From: Dehalococcoidia bacterium
Lineage (GTDB): Bacteria; Chloroflexota; Dehalococcoidia; Lucifugimonadales; Lucifugimonadaceae
Reading direction: 5' to 3'
DNA: 59,426 nt
Assembly: GCA_002728715.1 (NCBI GenBank)
Contig: PBVQ01000003.1
Span: forward strand, 1 to 59,426
The translations under genes were made by a program, and so were the position numbers. Below the pieces are notes generated by a model. It was given only the letters and a program-made list of their open reading frames with translations, was not told where the DNA came from and made no database searches. Below are positions 27,648-37,440 of this stretch, piece by piece; within the stretch, counting starts at the first letter, position 1, and each line of letters opens with the position of its first letter.

Positions 27648-28574
27648 TTATTTACCTATTTCTAGACTCTTGTTTTCTATATTAGTAAGTCTTTTAAAAG
27701 ATTCCAAATATCTTTTTTTTGTGTCATTTATTATTTTGTTTGGGATTTTTGGAGGAGGGTATGTCAAATTCCAATTAGATTTTAACAGCCACTCCCTTAG
27801 GAATTGTTTATCAAAAGCTGGAGGAAATTTACCTACAACGTAATCATCTTTATCCCAATACCTACTGGAATCTGGAGTCAATAATTCATCTATTAATATA
27901 ACTTCATCATCTAAAATTCCAAATTCAAATTTACTGTCAACTAATATCATACCTTTTTCTTTTGATAAATCATGGGCAAAATTATAAATTTCTATACTTT
28001 TTTTTTCTAAAAAGTTATACATTTCATGTCCAACTAAATTTTTACCATCTTTTTCGGATAACGGAACATCATGACCGGTTTCTGCTTTTGTAGAAGGTGT
28101 AAAAATAGGATAGTCGAATTTTTCTGCTGGAGAAAGTTTCTTTTGAAAAAGTTTATCATTTATTGTATTGTTGTTTTTATACTCGCTCCATGCAGAACCA
28201 GCTATGTATCCACGAACAATACACTCTATATCTAATCTTTTGGCTTTTTTTACAATCATCGATCTTGATTTTATATCTTGATTAATATGATTTTTGAATA
28301 AGTTCATATCTACATCTTTAGTATTTATTACATCATCTATATTGCCTACAAAGTGATTTGGAATAATATGTTTTGTCTTTTCTAACCAGAACGTTGACAT
28401 TGAGTTTAAAATCTCACCCTTTCCCGGAACTGCCTCATTCATTACAACATCAAAAGCTGAAATTCTATCGGTTGACACCATAATCATATATTTATCATTA
28501 ATAAAATAAGTATCTCGAACTTTTCCTGAATAAAGATGATTAGGAAGATTCGTTTTTATTAATATTGAACCCAA
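27648..28574 (-). CDS. purC: SAICAR synthetase
   Basis: Joins aspartate to CAIR with ATP to give SAICAR in purine synthesis. Typical segments are YSGKVRDTYFI near the N-terminus, STDRISAFDVVM, the ECIVRGYIAGSAW block and a late LLTPDSSRYW. At 308 aa it matches the longer, eukaryote-like PurC form. It lies 2 nt downstream of purB on the same strand. Confidence 0.96.
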   Translation of the reverse strand: MGSILIKTNLPNHLYSGKVRDTYFINDKYMIMVSTDRISAFDVVMNEAVPGKGEILNSMSTFWLEKTKHIIPNHFVGNIDDVINTKDVDMNLFKNHINQDIKSRSMIVKKAKRLDIECIVRGYIAGSAWSEYKNNNTINDKLFQKKLSPAEKFDYPIFTPSTKAETGHDVPLSEKDGKNLVGHEMYNFLEKKSIEIYNFAHDLSKEKGMILVDSKFEFGILDDEVILIDELLTPDSSRYWDKDDYVVGKFPPAFDKQFLREWLLKSNWNLTYPPPKIPNKIINDTKKRYLESFKRLTNIENKSLEIGK

Positions 28575-28576
28575 AA

Positions 28577-29878
28577 TTATCTTATCCCTAAACGCTTATA
28601 TATTTCATTTACATGCTTTAAGTAAAAATTATAATCAAATAACCCCTTTAATTCTTTACTATCTATAACTGAAAGTACTTTTTTATCCTTTTGTAATAAA
28701 TCTCTAAAATCTAACTTTTTATCCCAAGTGTCCATAGAGTGCTTTTGAACAATATCATATGCTTCGTCTCTATCTAAACCATTTTCAACTAATTTCAGCA
28801 TTACTCTTGGGGAAAAAACTAATCCACGGTTTGACTCAAGATTTTCAAGCATTCGATCAGGATATACAACCATATCCTTAATTATTCCAACTGTCAGGTG
28901 CAATATGTAGTCTAATCCAATTGAAGAGTCAGGTAATATTAGTCTTTCAGCAGAAGAATGAGAAATATCTCTTTCATGCCATAACGAAACATTTTCAAGA
29001 GCTGTAACTGAATGCCCCCTAATTAATCTAGACAATCCACAAATTCTTTCTGATAATTCAGGATTTCTCTTATGAGGCATAGATGATGACCCTTTCGTTA
29101 CATATCCTGGAGTACCAAATGGTTCTTCTAATTCTCTTACTTCTGTTCGTTGCAAACCTCGTATCTCGGTAGCAATTTTTTCTAATGAAGCGGCAACTAG
29201 TGCTAAAACTTGAACATACTCTGCGTGTCTATCTCTTTGTATTATTTGATTTGTTATTGGATCTATAGAAAGCCCAAGCTTTTGACATACTTTTTCTTCA
29301 ATATCTGGAGGAATTGAGGAAAAATTTCCTACCGGACCAGAAAGCATGCCTACCGATACTCTATTTTTTACTGATTCTAAGCGTAACTTGTGTCTTTCAA
29401 ATTCAGCATACCAGAGTGCTAACTTTAATCCGAAACTCATCGGTTCTGCATGAATCCCATGTGATCTTCCTATACAAGGGGTATTCTTAAATTCAATCGC
29501 TCTTTTTTTTAGGTTGAGTAGGAGATTATCAATAAGATTGAGGATTATTTCTGTGGATTGAAATAATTGAAGGCTCAGAGCAGTGTCTTTTATGTCATTA
29601 GATGTAAGCCCATGATGAATCCATCTTTTTTCATCGCCTAAGGATTCACCAACAGAACGAGTAAAAGAAACAATATCATGCTTAGTTTCAGCAAAAATTT
29701 TTTCATAAATTTTTCTACTAAACTTTGCTTTTCTAATTTTTACAATATCTTTTGAACTAATAACTCCTTTTTCGTGCCAAGCTTCAGAAGCAGCAATTTC
29801 AATTTTAAGCCATAAATCAAACATATTGTCATCAGACCACACTTTATCCATTTCTTCACGGGAATATCTAGGAATCAT
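28577..29878 (-). CDS. purB: Adenylosuccinate lyase
   Basis: Cleaves SAICAR to AICAR and adenylosuccinate to AMP, each with release of fumarate. The protein begins with the canonical MIPRYSREEM. I chose ATG at 29876-29878 because GGAG (complement of 29885-29888) sits six bases upstream; a longer in-frame start at 29905 adds nine residues and is less likely. HHGLTSNDIKDTAL and the fumarase-superfamily signature GSSSMPHKRNP are present. The length, 433 aa, is normal. Confidence 0.96.
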   Translation of the reverse strand: MIPRYSREEMDKVWSDDNMFDLWLKIEIAASEAWHEKGVISSKDIVKIRKAKFSRKIYEKIFAETKHDIVSFTRSVGESLGDEKRWIHHGLTSNDIKDTALSLQLFQSTEIILNLIDNLLLNLKKRAIEFKNTPCIGRSHGIHAEPMSFGLKLALWYAEFERHKLRLESVKNRVSVGMLSGPVGNFSSIPPDIEEKVCQKLGLSIDPITNQIIQRDRHAEYVQVLALVAASLEKIATEIRGLQRTEVRELEEPFGTPGYVTKGSSSMPHKRNPELSERICGLSRLIRGHSVTALENVSLWHERDISHSSAERLILPDSSIGLDYILHLTVGIIKDMVVYPDRMLENLESNRGLVFSPRVMLKLVENGLDRDEAYDIVQKHSMDTWDKKLDFRDLLQKDKKVLSVIDSKELKGLFDYNFYLKHVNEIYKRLGIR

Positions 29879-29943
29879 TTTTTTCTCCAATAGTTTTTCT
29901 ATCACTTATTAATTATCTACATTACAAATTACAATAAAATAAA

Positions 29944-31236
29944 TTAACTTTCATTTATAGCCCTTTTTCCAATATCTTTTCTATAAAAAGAATTTCTAAA
30001 ATAAATTTTACTTACACCTTTATATGATTCATTTATTGCATCTATCATACTTGCGCCTTCTCCTACTACACCAATAACTCTTCCACCATTAGTAAATATA
30101 TTTTTGTTTAACTTTTTAGTTCCAGAGTGGATAATATTGTACTCTTTTACATTTTCTAAGCCACTTATCAATTTACCTACTTCATAATCTCCAGGATAAC
30201 CTTCTGATGTCATCATAACAAAGCAAAAATTTTTATTGTTCCAAACAACTTTATTTGGGTCAAAATTTTTTTTTGAAATATCCATACAAATTTCAAATAA
30301 ATCAGAATCAAGTTTAGACATCAAAATCTGTGTTTCTGGGTCTCCAAATCTGCAGTTATATTCGATAACCATTGGACCAGTTTTTGTAACCATAACACCT
30401 ATATAAAGCACTCCTGAATAACTAGAATTTTCTAATGAAAGGGCATTTATTGTTGGGTATAAAATTTCACTTTTAATTTTATCTTCTAATTTTCTCTTCC
30501 AAAACTCAGGAGGAGAATATGCACCAACTCCACCTGTATTAGGACCTTCGTCATTTTCAAAAATCCGCTTATAATCACAAACAGCTGCCAATTCAGAAGT
30601 TTTACCACCATCAACAAAAGCAAAAACACTAACTTCTGGACCATAAATTCTTTCTGAAATAAGAATTTTAGAATTAAGTGAACCAAAAATTTTTTTATCT
30701 AGTATATCTTCAATAGTTTTGTTAATTTCATCTTCTGTCTTTGGAAGAAAAACTCCTTTTCCTCCAGCTAAACCATCTGCCTTCAACACCAAATCATTAG
30801 GATTGAAATTTCGTACATATTTTTTTGCCAATTCAGACTGATCAAAAACTTCAGATTTAGGACAAGGTATATTATATTTTTCCATAAGTTTATATGCCCA
30901 TATTTTTGAACCTTCTATTCTTGAAGCCTTCTTTGAAGGACCAAATATATTTAAGCCATTTTTCTTAAACACATCTACTATACCACCAACTAAGGGTTGC
31001 TCAGGACCGACGATGGTAAGGTCAATACTTTCAGTCGAAACAAAATTAATTAATTCATCTAAATTTGATAAATTAATATTTATGTTAAATATATTTAATT
31101 TAGGATTTGAAGTACCTCCATTACCGGGACAAACAAAAGTTTTATAAACATTTTTACTGCTAGAAATCTTTTTCACTAATGCATGTTCTCTTCCACCTGA
31201 GCCTAAAATAAGAATATTATGTTTTCTATTAATCAT
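29944..31236 (-). CDS. purD: Phosphoribosylamine-glycine ligase
   Basis: An ATP-grasp enzyme that makes GAR from phosphoribosylamine and glycine. The N-terminal ILGSGGREHAL, VGPEQPLVGG, the ATP-grasp segment LKADGLAGGKGVFL and the metal-site EYNCRFGDPETQ are all clear. The length, 430 aa, is normal. It is separated from the VOC gene by zero bases (stop at 31237, start at 31236) and from purB by about 65 nt, which may hold a promoter for purB. Confidence 0.97.
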   Translation of the reverse strand: MINRKHNILILGSGGREHALVKKISSSKNVYKTFVCPGNGGTSNPKLNIFNININLSNLDELINFVSTESIDLTIVGPEQPLVGGIVDVFKKNGLNIFGPSKKASRIEGSKIWAYKLMEKYNIPCPKSEVFDQSELAKKYVRNFNPNDLVLKADGLAGGKGVFLPKTEDEINKTIEDILDKKIFGSLNSKILISERIYGPEVSVFAFVDGGKTSELAAVCDYKRIFENDEGPNTGGVGAYSPPEFWKRKLEDKIKSEILYPTINALSLENSSYSGVLYIGVMVTKTGPMVIEYNCRFGDPETQILMSKLDSDLFEICMDISKKNFDPNKVVWNNKNFCFVMMTSEGYPGDYEVGKLISGLENVKEYNIIHSGTKKLNKNIFTNGGRVIGVVGEGASMIDAINESYKGVSKIYFRNSFYRKDIGKRAINES

Positions 31237-31659
31237 TTATATCTCCTGAGAAATTTCTATTAAATTACCATCTGGATCTCTTATATATATTGATAAAATT
31301 TCACCTTTTGCACCAGTTCTTTTTACAGGTCCATCTTCAATTTCAATTTCATTACGAATCAAATAATCAATCCAATCGTTTAAAGATGTATTAGATAAAA
31401 AGCATATATCTGTAGATCCTGAAGTTGGTTTTTTTGCATGAGGTATATGTTTTTTGTCAACTGAATGAATATTAATTTTTTGGTTTCCAAAAGAAAAAGA
31501 AATTCGTTTTGTATTATCATTTTTAGCGGTATAAAAACTTAATTTCATGTTAAGAACATTCTTGTAAAAATAAACTGTTTTATCAATGTTTTGAACTGTA
31601 AGAACTATGTGATCAATAGACTCAACAGAAAAAGAAATATTTTTATTGATTATTCCCAC
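31237..31659 (-). CDS. VOC-superfamily (glyoxalase/dioxygenase-like) protein
   Basis: A 140-aa protein with paired beta-alpha-beta-beta-beta modules. The opening HIVLTVQNIDKTVYFYKNVL and the closing IRDPDGNLIEI are typical of the vicinal-oxygen-chelate fold. Likely metal ligands are the His near residue 17, a central His and the Glu in NLIEI. Substrates in this superfamily are diverse (methylglyoxal adducts, catechols, antibiotics), so none is assigned. The GTG start lies 10 nt inside the end of guaA, which makes it part of the purine operon. Confidence 0.85.
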   Translation of the reverse strand: MGIINKNISFSVESIDHIVLTVQNIDKTVYFYKNVLNMKLSFYTAKNDNTKRISFSFGNQKINIHSVDKKHIPHAKKPTSGSTDICFLSNTSLNDWIDYLIRNEIEIEDGPVKRTGAKGEILSIYIRDPDGNLIEISQEI

Positions 31660-33314
31660 TCTATTGTTCCAGGCGGTTTACTTGTAATATCATATACAAC
31701 TCTATTCACATCATTTACCTCATTAACAATTCGGTTTGAAATTTTTCCTAACAGATCGTAAGGTAATTTACTCCAATCTGCAGTCATTGCATCTTGACTA
31801 TCAACTGACCTAATTGCTACCACGTATTGATATGTTCTTTTGTCGCCCATAACTCCAACTGTCTGAGTGTTTGTTAGAACTGCAAAAGATTGCCATACTT
31901 TCTCATATAAACCAGCAGATTTGATTTCATTCACAATAATCCAATCTGAATCTCTTAGGATTTCAAGTTTTTTTTCTGTTATCTCTCCAATAATTCTAAT
32001 AGCTAGTCCTGGCCCAGGGAAAGGCTGTCTATAAACATTTTGTTTAGATAATCCTAATTCAATTCCAGCCAATCTTACTTCATCTTTAAATAAATATCTA
32101 AGTGGCTCGATCAATCTTAATTTCATTTTTTCTGGTAACCCACCAACATTGTGATGAGTCTTAATTTTGTGAGCTTGACCTGTTTCATTACTGGTAGACT
32201 CTATTACATCAGGATATAAGGTACCTTGCGCAAGATAGTCTACAGTACCTATTTCTTCAGCTACTTCTTCAAAAATATTAATAAATTCAGCTCCTATGAT
32301 TTTTCTTTTTTCTTCAGGATCTATAATATTTTTCAAAGATTTCAAAAACCTTTTTTTCCCATCATAAAAAATCACTTTAGCGCCAATATCTTTCGTAAAA
32401 ACATCTCTAATCCTTTCTACTTCACCTTTTCTCATTAGCCCATTGTCTACAAATATGCATGTGAGATTATCTCCTATTGCCTTATGAATCAAAGCAGCAG
32501 TAACAGTAGAATCCACACCTCCGGATAAAGCGCAAATCACTTTATCGTTTCCTATTCTTTGTTTAATATTCTTAACAGTTTGTGATACAAAATTTTTTGA
32601 TGTCCAACTGCCACTTGAATTACAAATTTTAAATATAAAATTTTTTAATATTTTAGTTCCATTAGGAGTGTGAACTACCTCAGGATGAAACTGAATACCA
32701 TAATACATCTTGTTCTCATCTGAAATTATAGCATTCGGTGAATTATCACTAAAAGCTATAGTTTCAAAACCTATTGGCTTAGATTCTATTCTGTCTCCAT
32801 GACTCATCCACACTGTTACATCATCAGCAATTTCCGCAAGAATTTTACTACTTTTATTCTTATGTATTACAGTATGACCATACTCTTTTTTTTGGCCAGG
32901 AACCACCTTTCCTCCAAGTTGATGGGCAAGTATTTGCATACCGTAACATATACCTAAAATAGGCTTGTTTGATGCATAAACCCAATTTGGAGCAAGGGGG
33001 GCATTTTTATCATAAACACTATTTGGTCCACCTGAGAAAATAAACCCTATAACATTTTGCTCATTCATTATCGAAGGATCTGAATCAAAATTTATGATTT
33101 CACAAAAGGTATTTAGTTCTCTTACTCTTCTTGCTATAAGCCTTGAGTATTGAGAACCAAAATCAAAAATTACAATAGTCTGATTTTTCGAATCAATTTC
33201 TGGGCTAGTACCCTTAAGAGTATGGGATTTAGCAATTTCTAGATATGTACCTAACTCAATATCATCTGAAGTTGATATACGTAGATTATCTTTAATATTT
33301 TTTTCATGTTTCAT
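31650..33314 (-). CDS. guaA: GMP synthase (glutamine-hydrolysing)
   Basis: Aminates XMP to GMP using glutamine and ATP. The class I glutamine amidotransferase domain starts at about residue 46 (DFGSQYSRLI), with the nucleophile Cys in GICYGMQ and a His-Glu pair in FHPEVVH. The ATP pyrophosphatase P-loop ALSGGVDSTVT and the C-terminal dimerisation domain ending KPPGTIEWE follow. At 554 aa it exceeds the usual 510-525 aa because of about 44 extra N-terminal residues. No alternative start codon occurs within that extension. Confidence 0.96.
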   Translation of the reverse strand: MKHEKNIKDNLRISTSDDIELGTYLEIAKSHTLKGTSPEIDSKNQTIVIFDFGSQYSRLIARRVRELNTFCEIINFDSDPSIMNEQNVIGFIFSGGPNSVYDKNAPLAPNWVYASNKPILGICYGMQILAHQLGGKVVPGQKKEYGHTVIHKNKSSKILAEIADDVTVWMSHGDRIESKPIGFETIAFSDNSPNAIISDENKMYYGIQFHPEVVHTPNGTKILKNFIFKICNSSGSWTSKNFVSQTVKNIKQRIGNDKVICALSGGVDSTVTAALIHKAIGDNLTCIFVDNGLMRKGEVERIRDVFTKDIGAKVIFYDGKKRFLKSLKNIIDPEEKRKIIGAEFINIFEEVAEEIGTVDYLAQGTLYPDVIESTSNETGQAHKIKTHHNVGGLPEKMKLRLIEPLRYLFKDEVRLAGIELGLSKQNVYRQPFPGPGLAIRIIGEITEKKLEILRDSDWIIVNEIKSAGLYEKVWQSFAVLTNTQTVGVMGDKRTYQYVVAIRSVDSQDAMTADWSKLPYDLLGKISNRIVNEVNDVNRVVYDITSKPPGTIEWE

Positions 33315-33351
33315 TTATATAAATTATCATTTCCCTAGTAAAAAAAAAATC

Positions 33352-33801
33352 TTACAAAGGTGAAATAATATTTTTTTGCATCTTTATGTGTAAAATATCT
33401 GCTTCAAAAAATTCATCCCCAACAGGATTAAATCCATTTTTCAAGTAGAATTTTTCTACATACTTTTGTGCATTCAATTCAATTTTTTTTATTTGCTTTT
33501 TCTTAAGATAATTTTCTATAAATAGCAGTATTTCACTTCCAATTCCATACCTTCTATGTTTTTTCTTTACAGCCATTCTACCTACTTTGTATTTTTCTTC
33601 TGAGATTTTTTGTAATCTTGCAGTTGCAACAGGTTGATTTTTATAAAAAGCAAGTATGTGTTCACATTTATAATCTATATTATCTATCTCTATTATAGGA
33701 TTAACTCCTTGCTCATTAATAAAAACTTCTTTTCTAATATCTACACAAAGTTGTATTTCTTTTTCGCTTTTAGCTTCTATTATTTGAAATAAATTAAACA
33801 T
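33352..33801 (-). CDS. GNAT-family N-acetyltransferase
   Basis: A 149-aa acyl-CoA-dependent acetyltransferase resembling the ElaA/YjcF group. It has an N-terminal IRKEVFINEQGV motif, a central strand VGRMAVKKKHRR and the acetyl-CoA pyrophosphate loop reading RRYGIGSEIL. The final strands (KFYLKNGFNPVG) are also typical. The substrate is unknown. It is upstream of guaA by 37 nt and divergent from tsaC across a 64-bp gap that must contain both promoters. Confidence 0.85.
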   Translation of the reverse strand: MFNLFQIIEAKSEKEIQLCVDIRKEVFINEQGVNPIIEIDNIDYKCEHILAFYKNQPVATARLQKISEEKYKVGRMAVKKKHRRYGIGSEILLFIENYLKKKQIKKIELNAQKYVEKFYLKNGFNPVGDEFFEADILHIKMQKNIISPL

Positions 33802-33865
33802 ATATATATTATTTGTTTTTTTTTACTTAAAATCAAATTAATTTAATTTATAGTTAATATACGTT

Positions 33866-34477
33866 ATGCAATCAAAAATCAATCAGGCAATAAAATATAT
33901 AATTGACGAAAAACTCGTAGCAGTACCTACTGATACTTATTTCGCACTTAGCGCCAATGGGCTGAGCGCTAGAGCCATAAAGAAAATATATTACGCTAAA
34001 GGCAGACACTATTCATCTCCAATACCACTTTTGATTTCCAGCCAAGATATGGCTAAAGATATATCTAAAAATTTATCAGATTTATTTTTTAAATTAACTG
34101 AAAAATTTTGGCCAGGGCCACTAACTGTTGTTGTTGACGCAAATGAAAATATACCTGAAATTGTAAAATCTAAATCTAATAAAGTTGGAATAAGAATTCC
34201 TAGCCACAAAGTATGTTTACAGATAATAAAAGAAACTAATTTACCTATTTCTGGTACCAGTTGTAATATATCAGGAATGGAGCCTAGCAAAAGCTATAAT
34301 TTTATTAAGAAAAATTATTCAAAACTTGTAGACTTTGTGCTCGAAGAACCCTGCGGAATTGAAACTGCTCCAAGTACCGTAGTGGAAATAAATAATAATT
34401 CAATTAAAATATTAAGACTGGGAGCCATCAAAAAGGAAGCCATTAACAAACATTTGCCTGAGATTTTAATCAATTAA
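33866..34477 (+). CDS. tsaC: Threonylcarbamoyl-AMP synthase (TsaC/YrdC/Sua5 family)
   Basis: Makes threonylcarbamoyl-AMP from threonine, bicarbonate and ATP for t6A37 modification of ANN-decoding tRNAs. AVPTDTYFALSA, IYYAKGR, FWPGPLTVVVDA and the later SGTSCNISG are typical YrdC-domain segments. The 203-aa length shows the short TsaC form without the Sua5 C-terminal domain. It opens a plus-strand run of housekeeping genes. Confidence 0.93.
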   Translation: MQSKINQAIKYIIDEKLVAVPTDTYFALSANGLSARAIKKIYYAKGRHYSSPIPLLISSQDMAKDISKNLSDLFFKLTEKFWPGPLTVVVDANENIPEIVKSKSNKVGIRIPSHKVCLQIIKETNLPISGTSCNISGMEPSKSYNFIKKNYSKLVDFVLEEPCGIETAPSTVVEINNNSIKILRLGAIKKEAINKHLPEILIN

Positions 34478-34512
34478 AATATATATAATAACTTTAATGA
34501 AAGAGAATAATC

Positions 34513-35538
34513 TTGGTTAATAATAGTAATTATCTAGAAACTGACAAAAATCTACTTGAAGAAGCATTAAGAAAATTTATCCTTAGTAGAGATCTTCCTA
34601 TGTATAAAATCATGAGTTATCATATGGGATGGTTAGATAGAAACGGCGACTTAGAGCATTCTATATTACCAAATAGAAATATAGGCAACCTTTTACTAAA
34701 ATTTTCAAGATGTATAGATGAAGATAAAATACCACCAATATCATTAGCTGTTTCAACTGAATTACTATCTAATTTCCTTCAGATTCATGAAGATGTAAAA
34801 TATGCAAATACCAATAGAAACAACCGTGAATCTGTATGGTGGATATGGGGTCCAGCCCAAGCAATAAATACTGGAGATGGTGTTCATGCTATGGCTAGAG
34901 TAGCTATATTTGAACAGGAAAATTTTGATAAAAATAATTTATCAAAAAACCAAATACTCTATGCCTTAAAGATTTTAGATGAATGTATTCTTTCTGTATG
35001 TGAAGGAGATTATTTAGAAAATTCTTTTCAAGAAAGAGCTAATGTAACAGTAGATGAAATTTTAAGATCTGTTGAGAAACAATCGAATTTGTATGGATGC
35101 ACAACCGCATTAGCAGGAATAGGCAATATTACCGATAAAAAAAATATAAATACCCTAAAGTACACTGGGATAGAAATAGGAAAATGCCTGATATTAAATA
35201 ATGATTTAAAATACTTTATAGATAGCAAAAATAATCTAATCAACGATACAGATTTAGGCAAACTTCAGTCTAAAAAAAAGTCTATTATTACATCACATGC
35301 AATTGAAAATGGGACACCTTCAATAAGAAGAAAAATGGGTGAAATATTCATGAAAAGAGTTTTAGAAGATGCAGATCTTAACGAAATAAAAAATATTGTT
35401 GAAAAGACTAAAAGTGTAGAATTTGCAGAGCTTTATATTTCTGACCTAAAAAATGAATTGTTAAAGACTATTAAGAATTCATTTTTCGAAAACAATCAAA
35501 AAAAATCAATTTCAAGCCTCATTGAAAATATAAATTAA
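34513..35538 (+). CDS. Polyprenyl-synthetase-family protein with degenerate aspartate-rich motifs
   Basis: A 341-aa all-helical protein related to class I trans-isoprenyl diphosphate synthases. The clearest match is WIWGPAQAINTGDGVHAMA (about 110-128), matching the conserved region after the first Asp-rich motif. The catalytic sites are eroded. The first DDxxD reads EDVKY (93-97), and the following Arg-rich patch reads NRNNRES. The second Asp-rich motif reads NNDLKY (229-234), although the downstream DLGKLQSKKKS resembles the usual DIxxGKKT loop. Diphosphate-magnesium binding is therefore doubtful. It may be a regulatory or divergent subunit, or act on another substrate. The start is TTG at 34513. 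pgk follows after 10 nt. Confidence 0.75.
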   Translation: MVNNSNYLETDKNLLEEALRKFILSRDLPMYKIMSYHMGWLDRNGDLEHSILPNRNIGNLLLKFSRCIDEDKIPPISLAVSTELLSNFLQIHEDVKYANTNRNNRESVWWIWGPAQAINTGDGVHAMARVAIFEQENFDKNNLSKNQILYALKILDECILSVCEGDYLENSFQERANVTVDEILRSVEKQSNLYGCTTALAGIGNITDKKNINTLKYTGIEIGKCLILNNDLKYFIDSKNNLINDTDLGKLQSKKKSIITSHAIENGTPSIRRKMGEIFMKRVLEDADLNEIKNIVEKTKSVEFAELYISDLKNELLKTIKNSFFENNQKKSISSLIENIN

Positions 35539-35548
35539 ATAATAGCGT

Positions 35549-36679
35549 ATGAAAACATTATCCGAATCAGAAATATACAATAAAAATATTTTTCTAAGAG
35601 TTGATTTAAATGTACCAATGATGAATGGTAAAATTAGAGACGAATCTAAAATAACAAGTGTTATACCTACAATAAAATATTTGATAAAAAATAATAATAG
35701 AATAATTATTTGCTCTCATTTAGGTAGACCTAAAGGTTCTTACGATAAAAATTTATCTCTTGAACCTATTGCAAAAAGATTGAGTAAATTTCTTGAAAAT
35801 ATAGAAATTAAAATCATTAATTTACCCTTTGATAATCTCAGCAGAGACGAATTCCAAAGTTCTAATATATATATGCTTGAAAATATACGTTTTGATAGCA
35901 GAGAAGAGTTAAATTCTGAAACTTTATCTAATGAACTAAGTAAATTTGCAGATATTTATATCAACGATGCTTTTGCCAGCAGCCATAGAAAACATGCATC
36001 AACATATGGAATAACAAAATTCCTCCCAAGTTATGCTGGATTTTTTTTAGAAAAAGAAATTAATTCTTTGAACGAATTATTTTCAAAGAAATTTTCAAAA
36101 AAATTAGCTATCGTAGGTGGGGCAAAAGTCTCAGATAAAATACAGTTGATTAATAACCTATCAAAAAAACTTGATTTTATTCTTATAGGAGGAGGGATGA
36201 TTTCCGCTTTTGTTCAAAAAAATCATCCAGACCATGCATTTGCAGAAGAAATAGTCATAAATAGTAAAGCAAAAATAATTATTCCAGAATACGTTTTAGT
36301 AGGAAATGAGTTCAATGAAAACACTAAATATAAAATCATTAACACCGTTGACATTGAGGATAATCTGAATATAAATATTTTAGATATTGCGGAAAAATCA
36401 TTTGAAAAAATTTCAGATTATATTTCATCATCAGATATGATTATTTGGAATGGACCTGTAGGGGTTTTTGAATGGGCTAATTTCTCTCATGGGACATTAA
36501 GATTAATTGAATTATTGAAGAATACGAAAGCAAAAACATTTATAGGAGGTGGCTCTACCGCTGAAATAATACATAATACTTCCACGGGAAAATTTTTTAC
36601 ACACATATCTACTGGAGGTGGAGCAACATTAGAATTTTTAGAGGGTAAAGAGTTACCAGGCATAAAAGCACTATTATGA
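35549..36679 (+). CDS. pgk: Phosphoglycerate kinase
   Basis: Transfers phosphate between 1,3-bisphosphoglycerate and ADP in glycolysis/gluconeogenesis. RVDLNVPM near the N-terminus, the SHLGRPKG substrate loop, NDAFASSHRKHAS, and the nucleotide-binding segment of the C-terminal domain (IGGGSTAEII, then STGGGATLEFLEGK) are unmistakable. At 376 aa it is slightly shorter than the usual ~395. It overlaps tpiA by 4 nt. Confidence 0.97.
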   Translation: MKTLSESEIYNKNIFLRVDLNVPMMNGKIRDESKITSVIPTIKYLIKNNNRIIICSHLGRPKGSYDKNLSLEPIAKRLSKFLENIEIKIINLPFDNLSRDEFQSSNIYMLENIRFDSREELNSETLSNELSKFADIYINDAFASSHRKHASTYGITKFLPSYAGFFLEKEINSLNELFSKKFSKKLAIVGGAKVSDKIQLINNLSKKLDFILIGGGMISAFVQKNHPDHAFAEEIVINSKAKIIIPEYVLVGNEFNENTKYKIINTVDIEDNLNINILDIAEKSFEKISDYISSSDMIIWNGPVGVFEWANFSHGTLRLIELLKNTKAKTFIGGGSTAEIIHNTSTGKFFTHISTGGGATLEFLEGKELPGIKALL

Positions 36680-37440
36680 AGAATAAATCTTATATATCTA
36701 CCGTAGTTGCAAACTGGAAAATGCATAATGATTTCAATGCTGCTTTAGATCTAGTAATAAAAATTTTTTCATACTGTAATATGGTAAAAAATGTAGAAAA
36801 AATTATATGTCCTCCAGTTGTAAACATTATACCGCTTTATGATCAATTTAAGAATTCTACATTTAGTTTAGGTGCTCAAAATATTAACGAGAATAGTAAA
36901 GGGTCATTTACGGGTGAAATTTCCGTGAATATGTTAAAAAATTATATCTCTCATGCTATCATAGGACACTCAGAAAGAAGAGTGATATTTAATGAAAGCA
37001 ACCACACAATATCTCTCAAAGCGAAAGCACTATTAGATAACAAGATTGTGCCTATTATTTGTGTAGGAGAACCTATTGATGTATATAAAAAAAATAAATC
37101 TGTAGATTTTATAAATAATCAATTATTTGAAATTTTTTCTGAAATCCAATTAAATAGTGAAATAGTAATAGCGTATGAGCCAATTTGGTCTATTGGAAAT
37201 AAAAACCCAGCAGACCCAATATATGTAGAAAAAATCATAACTAAATCCAAGGATTTCTTATGCACATTAAAACATCTTAGAAATACAAATCTTAAATTTT
37301 TATATGGGGGTAGCGTTAGTTCTAAAAATGTATTAGATTATACCAACCAAAAAAATATAGATGGAGTTCTAGTTGGAAGTGCGAGTTTAGATGCTAGTGA
37401 ATTTGGGAAAATAGTATTACAAATATCGAAAAATGGATAA
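36676..37440 (+). CDS. tpiA: Triosephosphate isomerase
   Basis: Interconverts dihydroxyacetone phosphate and glyceraldehyde-3-phosphate. The substrate-binding NWKMH, catalytic His in GHSERR, catalytic Glu in AYEPIWSIG (flexible loop region) and phosphate-binding LYGGSVSS are present. The length, 254 aa, is normal. It is coupled to pgk upstream (4-nt overlap) and to miaA downstream (8-nt overlap). Confidence 0.97.
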   Translation: MKNKSYISTVVANWKMHNDFNAALDLVIKIFSYCNMVKNVEKIICPPVVNIIPLYDQFKNSTFSLGAQNINENSKGSFTGEISVNMLKNYISHAIIGHSERRVIFNESNHTISLKAKALLDNKIVPIICVGEPIDVYKKNKSVDFINNQLFEIFSEIQLNSEIVIAYEPIWSIGNKNPADPIYVEKIITKSKDFLCTLKHLRNTNLKFLYGGSVSSKNVLDYTNQKNIDGVLVGSASLDASEFGKIVLQISKNG

